This document shows positions 6,286 through 6,287 of a stretch of DNA of 6,287 nucleotides, piece by piece. This DNA comes from Bacteroidaceae bacterium (GTDB lineage: Bacteria; Bacteroidota; Bacteroidia; Bacteroidales; Bacteroidaceae). The stretch's first letter is position 1; each line of letters opens with the position of its first letter. Under the pieces are notes generated by a model. The model saw only the letters and a list, made by a program, of their open reading frames with translations, searched no databases and was not told where the DNA came from. Both the position numbers and the translations under genes were made by a program. The stretch spans positions 1 through 6,287 of the forward strand of contig JAFYWE010000203.1 of the NCBI GenBank assembly GCA_017558165.1, in the 5' to 3' direction.

Positions 6286-6287
6286 AA

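Larger units (their letters stand above)
5736..6287. other. Intergenic region rich in hairpins, no convincing gene
   Basis: No frame here has a plausible start, ribosome site or recognisable protein. The two overlapping minus-strand frames (5756-6046 and 6007-6261) and the plus frame (5711-5956) run across hairpins and read as basic, Cys/His/Arg-rich products typical of translated repeats. The stretch carries a GC-rich repeat at 5865, an 11-bp hairpin at 6007 and a hairpin cluster from 6105 to the edge. A gene could begin just past the right boundary. Confidence 0.65.

Overview
The window looks like a member of the Bacteroidota, most likely order Bacteroidales (Prevotella/Bacteroides-like). 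The evidence is a match to the Bacteroidota -7 promoter consensus (TAnnTTTG) upstream of the main gene, no Shine-Dalgarno site on that gene, an A/T-rich spacer beside a more GC-rich coding region, a C-terminal tail of the type IX secretion-like kind (KGLNIIK...KKVLVK), and a TPR/coiled-coil/membrane-segment sensor architecture typical of the phylum. The exact genus cannot be named from the sequence.

Layout. Positions 1-1447 (minus strand) hold the N-terminal 482 residues of a signal-peptide-bearing TPR protein with a coiled coil and one late transmembrane segment. The gene runs off the left edge, so its cytoplasmic output domain is not visible. Positions 1448-2301 are an 854-base spacer between two divergent genes. 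It holds candidate promoters, a 12-base-period direct repeat, a GC hairpin, and a compound inverted-repeat element (2086-2258) that ends on the best promoter of the next gene. Positions 2302-5679 (plus strand) encode a 1125-residue secreted modular protein of unrecognised family. It has two galactose-binding-like beta-sandwich candidates that share a GLPG-containing start, three beta-trefoil-like candidates, helical spacers, and a C-terminal sorting-like domain. A strong 16-bp hairpin terminator follows. Positions 5736-6287 hold no credible gene but several hairpins, including a dense cluster at 6105-6285, and probably represent dispersed intergenic repeats.

How the parts may fit together. 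The large protein looks like an exported, possibly glycan- or surface-binding protein transcribed alone, with its own promoter and terminator. The divergent TPR protein looks like an envelope-spanning sensor. A regulatory link between them is plausible from the layout but is inference only. The most unusual signals are the internally duplicated architecture of the large protein, the nested inverted repeats around its promoter (mobile repeat or, less likely, invertible promoter), an apparently orphan promoter at 1744-1774, and the hairpin cluster at the right edge.
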